From Garcia nutans (lineage: Eukaryota > Streptophyta > Magnoliopsida > Malpighiales > Euphorbiaceae): a stretch of DNA of 64,000 nt. Below are positions 22,706 to 33,268 of the stretch, in pieces. The notes beneath the pieces were generated by a model. That model did no database searches. It had not been told where the DNA came from and worked only from the letters and a program-made list of their open reading frames with translations. Positions within the stretch are counted from its first letter, which is position 1. Each line of letters starts with the position of its first letter. The stretch spans positions 21,955,501 through 22,019,500 of the forward strand of contig CANTUV010000032.1 in NCBI GenBank assembly GCA_947685225.1, in the 5' to 3' direction. A program made the translations under genes and the position numbers.

Positions 22706-24187
22706 CTACTCCTCCTTCTTGGATAATATATCATCATCACTATCACTTGAATCCCAAAACCTATTAAAAACACAAATTGCTACTTCTTTACCCCCCATAG
22801 CTTGTTTAATTTTACTAAATACCTCTTCTTCTTTGGTTTCTTCTCCACCCACATCTTGGAAAGAAGACATGATAAAATCTTCATGCAAACCCCCTCCAAT
22901 CATGAAGGTTGCCAGTGGTGGTACCCTATTGAACTTTGGTAATGGGTTGTCTTTGGTGTTTGGCTTATTGGACTCTGGAAGCTTCCCATTAATGAGATTT
23001 TGGATCTCATGTCTTAACCTTACACATCTATCCGTGTCGTGTCCTTGCATTTGGTGAAATTGACAAAATGTTTTAGTGTCAAAATTAGGTGGGAGAGGCT
23101 TAGGCAAAGGACGAGGATTTAAGGGTTGTAGCAATCCCTTTCTTTGAAGTTTATTGAGAACCCAAGACATCGGCTTCCCTAATTCCGAAAATTGTCTTCT
23201 TGTTCCTTGGTTAGTAGCGTTAACACTGACTGCCTTTTGCATGTTTTGGCTACTAGACTGATAGTTTCCTTTCTTGTTCCTTCTTGTTGAAAAACAGTTC
23301 TTGTCTCTTTCCCATTCTTCAATTTGCAAACCCGCTTAGAGAAGGTCTTTGAAATCACGAATGAGTGTATGAAACATCCTCTCACGAAGACTAGGCAACA
23401 CCCCTCTCACAATCATCCTTATTTTATCGGATTCATCGGGCCTCTTCTTGAGCAAAGAGGCCTTGTTTCTCCATCTCTTCACATAATCTACAAAATTCTC
23501 ATTCGACCTTTGCCTAATGGACTCCACTTCCATTAAGGTAACTTCCATCTCGATATTATATTCATATTGTTGGATGAAGGCTTTGTAAAGCAGATCCCAA
23601 TTCTTTTGTGTTCCATCATCTAAGGTATTGAACCAATTTTGGAAAATAGGGTCCAATGAGAGCATAAAGTACCTTAAGGTTTGAGCCTTAGTAGCTCGGG
23701 CAGACTGCATAGCAGTGATATACTGTTTCACATTGAGATGAGAATTTTTAGTTCCATCAAAATTCGAGAAAGATGGCATCTTAAACTTGTACGGGACTTC
23801 TTCATCTAACTCAAATAATTTGTCAACTTCAGACATTTCCTCGGTTTTTAGTTTCTTCTCAAATTTCTTTTCTAAATCAGCAATTATCTTTTCAACATCA
23901 GAAGTTTCGGTCTTCTCCATAGTTGATCTTTTAACAATCTTCGGTTCTTTCTTCTTGTCTCGAGGATCTTGGTCATTAATGATCACCTTTTCATCATCAA
24001 AAACCACTTCACCAACTTTGGTCTTCCCTTTGTTCTTTGGCTTCTTAGTGCTAGCAGATGCCTCAGCATGATTTTCTAAGATTGCAGTCAATTGGTTCTT
24101 CATGGTCTCAGCTAGGGCCTCTTTTATTTCTTCCATATTGGCGTTGAGGGCATCATCCACCATTCTTTGTATTTGTTTCGGATCCAT
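22706..24187 (-). pseudogene. Gag of element A (Ogre/Tat)
   Basis: Closely related to gag of B and better preserved. It starts MDPKQIQRMVDDALNANM at 24187 and is open to 23336, where CTC-TAA replaces a family L-Q. It resumes to 22706. It has the gag core (LSLDPIFQNWFNTLDDG, RMIVRGVLPSLRERM), then a zinc motif (CQFHQMQGHDTDRC) and an acidic tail (DSSDSDDD). The 71 bases upstream (24188-24258) match the B leader just before gag, and then the element is cut by an LTR starting TGTAACACCCC. Confidence 0.85.
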
Positions 24188-24258
24188 TGTTTTTGGTGAG
24201 CAAGTGATTGAGTCGTTGCTAGATACTTCATCTCTGGCGTAGGTCAGATTGTCTTAAG

Positions 24259-24399
24259 TGTAACACCCCTTCCCGACCTACGAATAAGCCGGGGAGGAAT
24301 ATCACATCGGGATGCGAGCTCTGGTTACAATGTCTTAATTAAGAATTCTTATGAAATTTTTTTAAAAAAAGCACTTTTGTTCACAATTCAACTCAAGAA
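24259..24399 (-). mobile_element. Fragment of a Tekay-like LTR (3' end)
   Basis: Starts TGTAACACCCCTTCCCGACC and continues through AATAAGCC..GGAGGAAT...GAGCTCTGGTTA, the reverse complement of the LTR end of element E (54980-55043) with some divergence. It is broken after 141 bases by element C. The rest is not identified; it may be part of the unassigned 32755-33268. Confidence 0.7.
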
Positions 24400-26224
24400 T
24401 GTTGCGCTCGAATTAAGTACTACTACAAAGCATCACTCGCAAGTATACGAGGTAGCTGTAGCTAAGGTGATCGCCCCAAGGTCGTTTCCCCAAGAAGGTG
24501 TGGTTCGTAATAGCTTGATTGACAAGTATTTAAATGCGAAAGTTTGTTGTATGAAATGTGCAAGATCAATTTAAACCTAAAAGTAACGTGCGTGGAGATT
24601 GATGTAAGTGATGGGTGCACAAGATCAATTCAGTTCTCGGGAAAGTGCCTAGGGTTATAGGTCCATTCAATCAAAGCTCAATTCTTAATTATCCATTAAC
24701 ATAGCCTTGTAATTAATTTGTTTCTTAAGCTTAATTATTTAATTACCAATCCATTAGTTCTCACATTCATGAATTAGCAATAACCAATTATTTTACATTA
24801 CCAAATTAATGAAACCCTAGAACTTATATTTCTAATTCATTCATAGGGTAGTCGATTGCATAATTCCGATATCAAATTTCACCTCTCGGTCCTTCATTCA
24901 ATATCTAGAGATCAATAGGTAGCTAATCTTTCAACCTAGCATACAATCCAATGCAATTAACCAACAACAAGGTACATCAATGTAAATATCAAATCAAAGC
25001 ATTCAATCAAATATACTACAAACCCTAAGCATGGGTTTTTAATTCAACATCATCAATTTAAAACATTCATTCAACTCAATATAAATCAAATACAGATTGT
25101 TCAATTGCAATATCAATTCCTTTAATACGACAAAAACAATATTGAAATGAATTAAAAGAGAGAATAGAAAAACCCCTTGTGAAGATGCCAAAAGTAGGAT
25201 TGCTAGTCTTCCTCCTAGCTCCACTTTGATGTTTGATGAAGAACTCAAGCCCTCTTCAATGGTTGATTTCCCTTTTGCAATATGGAATGGAGCTTTCTCA
25301 AGTCACCAATCCTTCAATTGATTGTGCCTTTGGAAGATAGAAAGGAGCTTTCTCAAGTCACCAATCCTTTCAATGAAGCTTCTTCAACCTTTGAGAGCTT
25401 GTAACCCAATTTATCCCAAAGAACCAAATTGAAGCTTGTCAATGGAAGATGGAGAAGATGAAGATGGAGGATGAAGATGAGGGACAAGGAGAGTGTCACT
25501 CTCTCCTCATCCCAAAATATGAGTGCCCTCCCTTCTCTTTTCTTTTTGTTCTCCAAACCCTAGCCGCTCTCTTCTCTTTTCTTTTTGTTCTCAAAACCCT
25601 AGCCGCTCTCACCTTTTTCTTTTCTCGTGTGAAAGAATTTATAGAATTTAAGGTGACACGGTCAAGCTTGGGTGAGCTTGGCCGTGTCTCTTGGCCTTTT
25701 CCTTGATTTCCTTTAGGTGACACGGCCAAGCCAAGGTTGGCTGGGCCGTGTCTCTTGATTGGCATGGGACACGGCCAAGATAGTTGGCCGTGTCCCTATC
25801 TGAATCTTCTTTCTTTCTTTCTTTCTTTTCTTTTGAAGCTGGAAGTGTGACACGGCCAAGCTTTGGATTGCTTGGCCGTGTTTGAGCTCTTTTGGAGGGA
25901 CACGGCCACAAGCTTGGCCGTGTCCCTTTAGTGTGTCACCTTCTGTCTCTTTGTTCTTCTTTCTTTTCTTCCTTGGCTTGGTATGGGACACGGCCAAGTC
26001 TCCTGGGTGTGTCATGTGACACGGCCAGAGGCTTGGCCATGTCACTGGGTGTGTCTGCTTCTACTTGCTTGTTTTCCTTCTCATCTTTGGCTTGTTCTTT
26101 GATTTCCCCTTTGAATGAGACACGGCCAGAGGCTTGGCCGTGTCTCTGGGTGTGTCAGCTACTGTCTTGAAGAAATTTTGAGGGACATGGCCAAGCTTGC
26201 TTTGGCTTGGCCATGTTTGATGCG
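24400..26224 (-). mobile_element. 3' LTR of element C
   Basis: Shares 1340 bases with the 5' LTR and continues through a palindrome array to about 26220. The exact inner end is unclear: no polypurine tract is visible and the following block starts abruptly with GACCCTTAGCAACG. The LTR contains duplicated CCCTAGCCGCTCTC segments (25558-25612). ORFs over 25353-26170 run through LTR and palindromes and are not genes. Confidence 0.75.
25655..26220. repeat. Array of GACACGGCC...GGCCGTGTC hairpins in element C LTR
   Basis: About nine inverted repeats share outer arms GACACGGCC and GGCCGTGTC but differ in the inner stem and loop, e.g. 25769-25795 (arms GACACGGCCAA and TTGGCCGTGTC around GATAG), 25655-25689 and 26121-26146. 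They are spaced by ordinary AT-rich or pyrimidine-rich sequence. Some CpGs have become TpG or CpA (26183 onward). Confidence 0.85.
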
Positions 26225-28170
26225 GACCCTTAGCAACGATGGCAGCAAACCCAATGTATAACAATGGTAGAGAATTCCTTGAAACTTGATAATCACCTCC
26301 TAAGGAACCCAACGCCTATAAAGAGACGCGAACTCACTATGATTGAAGGATTTAGTTGGTAAGAAGAAGGAAAACGCCACAACTCTTGTTGATAAGTAAA
26401 CCTAATTCTTGATGCAAAGAAAGAATTAAAGAATCCACTCTAATCTCTCTCACACGAAAATTCACAAGAAGAACTTGTAGAAGAATTCAAAAATTTTTAT
26501 TAAATGTTGTACATCAAATTTGGCCTAATAGTGCCCTTAAATAAGGGTTACAAAATTCCTAATTGCATATGGAAAATTAAGATTAAAACATTCCTAATTG
26601 AATAAGGAAAACATTCCTAATTGCATAAGGAAAACATTTCTAATTGCATTAAGGAAAAACATTCCTAATTACATAAGGAAAACATTCCTAATTGCATAAG
26701 GAAAAACATTCCTAATTGCATAAGAAAAATATAAAGTAATCCTAATCCACTAAGGAAAATATAAAGTATGGAAACAAAATCCTAATCCACTAAGGAAAAT
26801 ATAAAGTATGGAAACAAAATCCTATTTTTAAGCCTTCCATAATGATATAAAACGTGGCCCATTAAACAGAATTAATAATCTTTAAGCAGTGGGTCCATCC
26901 AACTATTCTCACAGGGCTTCAGAAATCTCACAGGTACGTGTGAAACTGGCTGCACTCCAAGCTTTTCTTCCAATCACTTCCATTATCTTACTAAGGCCTT
27001 AAATTACTTCCCAAGGCTTTATATGAATCCCCATGGACCTTTCTTGCACGTTGGACCTCTTTAGCTAGCCTTTAGCTTCCATTTTCACACTAAGCATCAT
27101 AATCAGCTTTGGTGTGCCTTCTTCAAGCTTTATGTCCATCTTCTTGAATGATAATTCTTGAAACTCTTTGGAAATCTCTTCTTGAATATGCAAAGCCATA
27201 CTAGCTTGATATCTCTTTGCCTTGCTCCTAGTGATTGGTCCACTTGCTAGCTTCAAGGGACCCTTAGCAACGATGGCAGCAAACCCAACATATAACAATG
27301 GTAGAGAACTCCTTGACACTTGATAATCACCTCCTAAGGAACCCAACGCCTATAAAGAGACGCGAACTCACTATGATTGAAGGATTTAGTTGGTAAGAAG
27401 AAGGAGAACGCCACAACTTTTGTTGATAAGTAAACCTAATTCTTGATGCAAAGAAAAAATTAAAGAATCCACTCTAATCTCTCTCACACGAAAATTCACA
27501 AGAAGAACTTGTAGAAGAATTCAAAATTTTTTATTAAATGTTGTCCCCTGAAATTCAGCCTAATAGTGCCCTTAAATAAGGGTTACAAAATTCCTAATTG
27601 CATATGGAAAACTAAAACATTCCTAATTGCATAAGGAAAAACATAAAGTAATCCTAATCCAATAAGGAAAATATAAAGTATGGAAACAAAATCCTAATCC
27701 ACTAAGGAAAATATAAAGTATGGAAACAAAATCCTATTTTTAAGCCTTCCATAATGATATAAAATGTGGCCCATTAAACAGAATTAATAATCTTTAAGCA
27801 GTGGGTCCATCCAGCTATTCTCACAGGGCTTCAGAAATCTCACAGGTATGTGTGAAACTGGCTGCACTCCAAGCTTCTCTTCCAATCACTTCCATCATCT
27901 TACTAAGGCCTTAAATTACTTCCCAAGGCTTTATATGGATCCCGATGGACCTTTCTTGCACGTTGGACCTCTTTAGCTAGCCTTTAGCTTCCATTTTCAC
28001 ACTAAGCATCATAATCAGCTTTGGTGTGCCTTCTTCAAGCTCTATGTCCATCTTCTTGAATGATAATTCTTGAAGCTCTTTGGAAATCTCTTCTTGAATA
28101 TGCAAAGCCATACTAGCTTGATATCTCTTTGCCTTGCTCCTAGTGATTGGTCCACTTGCTAGCTTCAAGG
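26225..28170 (-). repeat. Tandem duplication of a ~1-kb block inside element C
   Basis: The block 26225-27258 (1034 bases) is repeated at 27259-28170 (912 bases). The size difference lies mainly in a run of CATTCCTAATTGCATAAGG units (about 26555-26740), which is longer in the first copy. Each copy ends (minus-strand reading) with a short ORF containing KLASGPITRSKAKRYQ and ALHIQEEISKE, a segment like those found near the ends of plant gypsy polyproteins. The copies differ at scattered sites, so the duplication is not brand new. Confidence 0.85.
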
Positions 28171-28362
28171 GATCCTTTATTGCATCAATGTCTTGCTTGG
28201 TTCATGCTAGTCTTGCACTGTTTTGATCTTCAAAGGGTGTTTTTGCTCTCAAACCTAAAAACAAACACTTTAAACAATCTTAAAACAAAAACCAGTCAAA
28301 ACATTAACTAAAAACACATAAAATCATACTAAAAAATAGTACAAAAATGACCTAAACAACTA

Positions 28363-28397
28363 CCCCACACTTAACTCCTTGCTTGTCCTCAAGCAAG
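28363..28397 (-). other. Hairpin followed by TTAAGTGTGGGG (copy C2)
   Basis: Minus strand: arms CTTGCTTG and CAAGCAAG around AGGA, then GAG, then TTAAGTGTGGGG. The stem is perfect over 8 bp. The same layout with another stem sequence occurs at 29660-29695 and in element D at 61988-62027. Confidence 0.75.
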
Positions 28398-29659
28398 ACT
28401 AAAATCAAACACACTAAACAAGATGAATTTTGTTAAGTTCGAGAGTTATAAAGATGCATCAAGACTTCCTTATCCCTAAATCCACAATCAATATCGAATA
28501 ACACAAAATCGACACTCATGCAATTAAGTGGTTTTCCATGCAAAACCTATGTTGTCGCTCCCTCACCAACTCTTACAAGTGTTTGATCATGGTGGTGTTT
28601 ACACTCATAACAATCAATGAAAGATTATTGTCATAGGCTTGCTTATCAATCAAATCTCCACCACAAAATAACAATCAAGCATCAAACAAAAGGTCTTTAT
28701 TTTGGTTGTAATGGGGCTAAGGTAAAGGCATGGCATTTAGGAAATGTGAGCTTAATCATTAAGTTCAAGAGCACTTCAAGAATGAAGTAATCGATCATAT
28801 GTATAACTAACAATCCCAAAACACCTTCTCTCATATTCCCATTGACATTAAAGAGATTTTCAAGGGAACTCACTTATTACATTTTGCAATGATACATTCC
28901 AACCCTTTCAACAAGAATAACAATTATTCTTTTATTTTTATTTTTTTTTCTTCTTCTTTTTTCTTTTCTCTTCTTCTTTTCTTTTTTTCTTTTTCTATAT
29001 TTTTATATTTAGGGTTTGCAACTAAATAACATAATAGTTTACAATCTCAAACCTACTAAATTTAACCCCACACTTAATTCAACACAACACTCGGTCATAA
29101 ATGCTCTTAAACTGCTCTTGACCTAATGAAAGGGTAAGAGTTAAACAACAAGGTTCAATCTAATGGTGTTGTGAAAAAGAAAGAAAAGGAAAATAAAATA
29201 AGCTCAAAATTGGCTAACTAAAGTTAAAAATAGGGTTGGTCTTTTTAAGCCAAAGTGGGTTCACCTAATTGCCTTAATCATCTTGATGCCAAATTGAAAT
29301 TTTTTATGTAGTCTTAAAAAGCATTTCAAAGCAAGTTCTAGCAAATCATCAATCAATGATGTTTACCCACAAAAAGAATAATAAGTTGATGGCTCAATTC
29401 CTCACTAGGTTAATGGCAATGCAAGGAAAAACAACAAAATTGACAATAAGCACTAATTTTACTCAATTCTCAAATTCATGCTTCAAAAATTCAAAGGTCA
29501 TCTATCAACAATTTTTATAATAATTGAACTTTCTAAAATTCATTTATTCAAAGAAAAACATTAAAAACATTAACTAAACTTAAACAAAAATACCTTAAAA
29601 GTAAAAACACAAAAAACATAAAATGCAATTAAAAGTAAAAACACAAAACATAAAATGTA

Positions 29660-29695
29660 CCCCACACTTAAAGATTCACATTGTCCTCAATGTGA
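29660..29695 (-). other. Hairpin followed by TTAAGTGTGGGG (copy C1)
   Basis: Minus strand: arms TCACATTG and CAATGTGA around AGGA, a 4-nt spacer, then TTAAGTGTGGGG. In one frame it reads HIEDNVNL followed by TAA, so the motif overlaps the apparent end of a reading frame. Confidence 0.75.
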
Positions 29696-29738
29696 GCATG
29701 CATACTACAGAGGGGGTTTAGATGATACCTGATTTCCT

Positions 29739-31197
29739 TCATTCCCATATACGATGTGTGGGGCTCCTTCCACCCATAATGCAATTGGAGCCCATGACTG
29801 AGAGGATAAACACCATGCAACTTTGAAAAGTGCCCAATGTATTGAAAAGCCTAAGTAGCATTCTTAGGGGAGCAATTGTCCAAAAAGAATATGTGAGGGT
29901 TCTCTTAGCTTGATTTTTTAATGCTATAGGGACGTAGTAAGAACCTTTTTCAGTTTGCAACATGGTTTTATATGGTTTTTGCTCGTTCTCACCACCAAGA
30001 GTGGGACAGATGATAATTTGTTGCATACTGTATTCCCCAACCAAAACATCTTTCAAAATTTCTGGGGTCTTTTTAAGTTCAACCAAGTTTGGTTGAATGT
30101 GTTCTACATTCTCTTTAGTAATTTGAAGTTCTCCCTCAACAATCTCATTAATCACTAGTAAATTGCTCTCATCAATTTCAAATTTGGAAGAATTAGGCTC
30201 TACTTCTATGGTCATGGCCACCTCAAGCTTATCTACACTATCTTCACTATAGGGCATTTCTTGGAGTTCAGAAAGTTGCATACCTTGTTTCTCTGCATTC
30301 AGCTTACTTAGGAATGGGATTGGTGGCATACAAGGATTTGGAGGTTCATACAAATTTGTTGAAGTCGATGCTTCCAAATTCTCCTCCTCCTTTGATTGAA
30401 TTAACTCCTCTATGTTTGATTGCATTTCCTCGCCATCTTCTTCATTGTTAGTTCCTGCATCAAAGGAATCACAAAAATCATTATATATCACCTATTTATT
30501 CTTAAAATTTGTGATTACCTCTATTTGCTCAAATTGGCTAGGAAATTCCTCCTCTTGGTGTGCTTGGAGTTGATGTGCCAGTTGTCCAACTTGCTTTTCC
30601 ACCCTCTTCAATGATTCCTCCAAAGAATAAAATCTCTCATTACTTCCTTCCTGAATTTCTGTGCTAATTTGAAGGTAAGCATTCAAATCATCTTCCACTA
30701 TGGATTTCTCGAATTTATCATGGTTTTGTGAGCTAATTTAAATGAAGGCATTCAAACTATCTTCCAAAGTGGGTTCCTTAAGTTTACTTTGATTTTGTGC
30801 GCTAATTTGAATGAAGGCATTCAAACTATCTTCTAATGTGGGTCGCTTAAGGTACTCTTGATTTGAATATTGTTCTTGAGAGTAAGAACTTCTTTGGTAA
30901 GGTTGAAAAAAATTTGGAGGTGGAATGTGCTGCTGGTTTTCCCAAGAAAAATTTGGGTAGTTTCTCCAATTTGGATTACAAGGATTGGAATATGGGTTAC
31001 TTCTACCCCTTTGCTGGAAACTTTCATAAGCATATTCTTATTCTTGCCTCTCTTGATATTGTCCATAACCAAATGAACACATGTTTGCACTATGTCCTGC
31101 AATGCCACATGCCGAACATACTTCACGAGTAGGCATAGGTGTTTGTCCTCTTGCATTTAGCATCTTAAGTTGGTTCGTTAATTCTTCTAATTGTCAT
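29739..31197 (-). pseudogene. Gag C-terminal region of element C (Athila-like)
   Basis: Minus strand from 31197: a zinc knuckle C-x2-C-x4-H-x4-C (VCSACGIAGHSANMC), an asparagine/proline-rich linker (RGRSNPYSNPCNPNW), then three repeats of about 20 residues on the theme LEDSLNAFIQIS, a coiled-coil-like segment (RFYSLEESLKRVEKQVGQLA) and an acidic tail (30491 to 29739). This parallels the Athila gag tail in element D (LEDMMEKFIAAS, IHNLENQMGKIAKLL). The gag N-terminal core is missing between the primer site and 31197. Stops and frame changes occur near 31044, 30740 and 30492. No pol follows. Confidence 0.75.
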
Positions 31198-31390
31198 GCC
31201 ATGTCAGAGTCTGGGTTATCATTATAAACCCCTGAGTACCTTGAAAATTATATATTTACACGAGGCACTTAGCAACTTAAAGAAAACAAACAAATAATTA
31301 AATTGAAAGAAAAACAAAACAAACAAACAAGTCACAGAAAATAAACAAACAATGAAAAGAAAATTCAAACTATTACTACTGCGACAGCCT

Positions 31391-31408
31391 TCCCCGGCAA
31401 CGGCGCCA
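31391..31408 (-). other. Primer binding site of element C, tRNA-Asp type
   Basis: Minus strand TGGCGCCGTTGCCGGGGA, 6 bases from the LTR end; the canonical Athila-type site, without mutation. Confidence 0.9.
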
Positions 31409-31414
31409 AAAACT

Positions 31415-32754
31415 TGTTGCGCTCGAATTAAGCACTACTACAAAGCGTCACTCGCAAGTATATGAGGTAACTGTAGCAAAAGTGATCGCCCCAAGGTCGT
31501 TTCCCCAAGAAGGTGTGGTTCGTAATAGCTTGATTGACAAGTATTTAAATGCGAAAGTTTGTTGTATGAAATGTGCAAGATCAATTTAAACCTAAAAGTA
31601 ACGTGCGTAGAGATTGATGTAAGTGATGGGTGCATAAGATCAATTCAGTTCTCGGGAAAGTGCCTAGGGTTATAGGTCCATTCAATCAAAGCTCAATTCT
31701 TAATTATCCATTAACATAGCCTTGTAATTAATTTGTTTCTTAAGCTTAATTAGTCAATTACCAATCAATTAGTTCTCACATTCATGAATTAGCAATAACC
31801 AATTATTTTACATTACCAAATTAATGAAACCCTAGAACTTATATTTCTAATTCATTCATAGGGTAGTCGATTGCATAATTCCGATATCAAATTTCACCTC
31901 TCGGTCCTTCATTCAATATCTAGAGATCAATAGGTAGCTAATCTATCAACCTAGCATACAATCCAATGCAATTAACCAACAACAAGGTACATCAATGTAA
32001 ATATCAAATCAAAGCATTCAATCAAATATACTACAAACCCTAAGCATGGGTTTTTAATTCAACATCATCAATTTAAAACATTCATTCAACTTAATATAAA
32101 TCAAATACAAATTGTTCAATTGCAATATCAATTCTCTTAATATGACAAAAACAATATTGAAATGAATTAAAAGAGAGAATAGAAAAACCCCTTATGAAGA
32201 TGCCAAAAGTAGGATTGCTAGTCTTCCTCCTAGCTCCACTTTGATGTTTGATGAAGAACTCAAGCCCTCTTCAATGGTTGATTTCCCTTTTGCAATATGG
32301 AATGGAGCTTTCTCAAGTCACCAATCCTTCAATTGATTGTGCCTTTGGAAGATAGAAAGGAGCTTTCTCAAGTCACCAATCCTTTCAATGAAGCTTCTTC
32401 AACCTTTGAGAGCTTGTAACCCAATTTATCCCAAAGAACCAAATTGAAGCTTGTCAATGGAAGATGGAGAAGATGAAGATGGAGGATGAAGATGAGGGAC
32501 AAGGAGAGTGTCACTCTCTCCTCATCCCAAAATATGAGTGCCCTCTCTTCTCTTTTCTTTTTATTCTCCAAACCCTAGCCGCTCTCTTCTCTTTTCTTTT
32601 TGTTCTCAAAACCCTAGCCGCTCTCACCTTTTTCTTTTCTCGTGCGAAAGAATTTATAGAATTTAAGGTGACACGGCCAAGCTTGGGTGAGCTTGGCCGT
32701 GTCTCTTGGCCTTTTCCTTGATTTCCTTTAGGTGACACGGCCAAGCCAAGGTTG
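31415..32754 (-). mobile_element. 5' LTR of element C, truncated
   Basis: Equal in length to 24400-25739 with a handful of substitutions, such as CACGGCCAAG here versus CACGGTCAAG in the 3' copy. It stops within the second palindrome of the array at AAGGTTG; the U3 start and any target duplication are deleted. Confidence 0.85.
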
Positions 32755-33268
32755 TTTCATGGACAATATGTTGGTTTATTTTAAGAGTTAGACTAGCACA
32801 AAGAGTATCTAAAGGTAATATTATAGATATTGATGAGTAAACAGTTGTATGTTAAATTTAGCAAATAAGTATTCAAAACTTAGAACTAAGATCCTTTTTG
32901 TATGTTGCTTATTAAAGGAAATATGTAAAGGATTAATCTAAAAATGAAAACTAAAAGATATGTGAATGATTTATTAATTCTGTAATGTCAACCTCAAAAT
33001 TTTGACAGCAAAAATATGGAAGAGAAATGATATAAACTCAAAGGAACTAGATGCAAAAGCATGAGATGATAAGCTATAATAAGGATTTTGGAAATTTTGA
33101 AGTGAATTTCAGAAGAAAATTTATTAAGAGTTACTCTATTACATGTTAATAAGTTAGAGAAGAAAGAATGAATTTTATTTAGAAATGAAGTTGATGGTAA
33201 AAAAGGAGAAAACTTAATGAATTTAAGAGGATAATTTAATAGAAAAGTTTGGATATGCAGTCTATACA
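32755..33268. other. Unassigned AT-rich segment
   Basis: 514 bases between the broken end of C and the start of D. An ORF of 118 codons on the minus strand (33350-32994) shows no family features. It may be leftover non-coding retroelement interior, possibly of the element that C entered. Confidence 0.4.

Larger units (their letters stand above)
1769..24258 (-). mobile_element. Element A: Ogre/Tat-lineage LTR retrotransposon, fragmented, interrupted by a solo LTR and by element B
   Basis: Read on the minus strand the pieces lie in Ogre/Tat order: gag (24187 to 22706), protease start (to 22273), then after element B the RT end and first RNase H (14576 to 14001), then after a solo LTR the second RNase H, integrase zinc finger and core (11273 to 9460), antisense genes, tandem repeats, polypurine tract and 3' LTR (3951 to 1769). 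Two RNase H domains are typical of Tat. Protease core and most of RT are missing at the B junction. The 5' LTR and primer site are not in the window; the element stops at 24258 in a Tekay-like LTR. Treating both halves as one element is inference from matching orientation, complementary domains and the same LTR family as B. Confidence 0.75.
28171..29738 (-). other. Non-coding interior of element C
   Basis: AT-rich, with a pyrimidine run at about 28935-29000. It includes two hairpin-plus-TTAAGTGTGGGG motifs (28363-28397 and 29660-29695) and a bare AAGTGTGGGG at about 29067-29076. No gene recognised. Confidence 0.6.
24400..32754 (-). mobile_element. Element C: Athila-type LTR retrotransposon derivative, internally reduced
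   Basis: LTR copies start TGTTGCGCTCG at 24400 and 31415. A perfect tRNA-Asp primer site on the minus strand next to the 31415 copy makes it the 5' LTR. The interior holds only a gag C-terminal part, a duplicated block of about 1 kb and AT-rich spacers; no protease, RT or integrase. The two LTRs align without net gaps for 1340 bases (24400-25739 and 31415-32754), after which the 5' LTR is truncated. The intact primer site and few LTR differences make it clearly younger than D. Confidence 0.8.

Noticed and set aside
25449..26312. ORFs with RPSLGRV/DTAKPLAVSH-like repeats
   Set aside because: They read through the palindrome array of the C LTR; no start context, no family, and they run on both strands.
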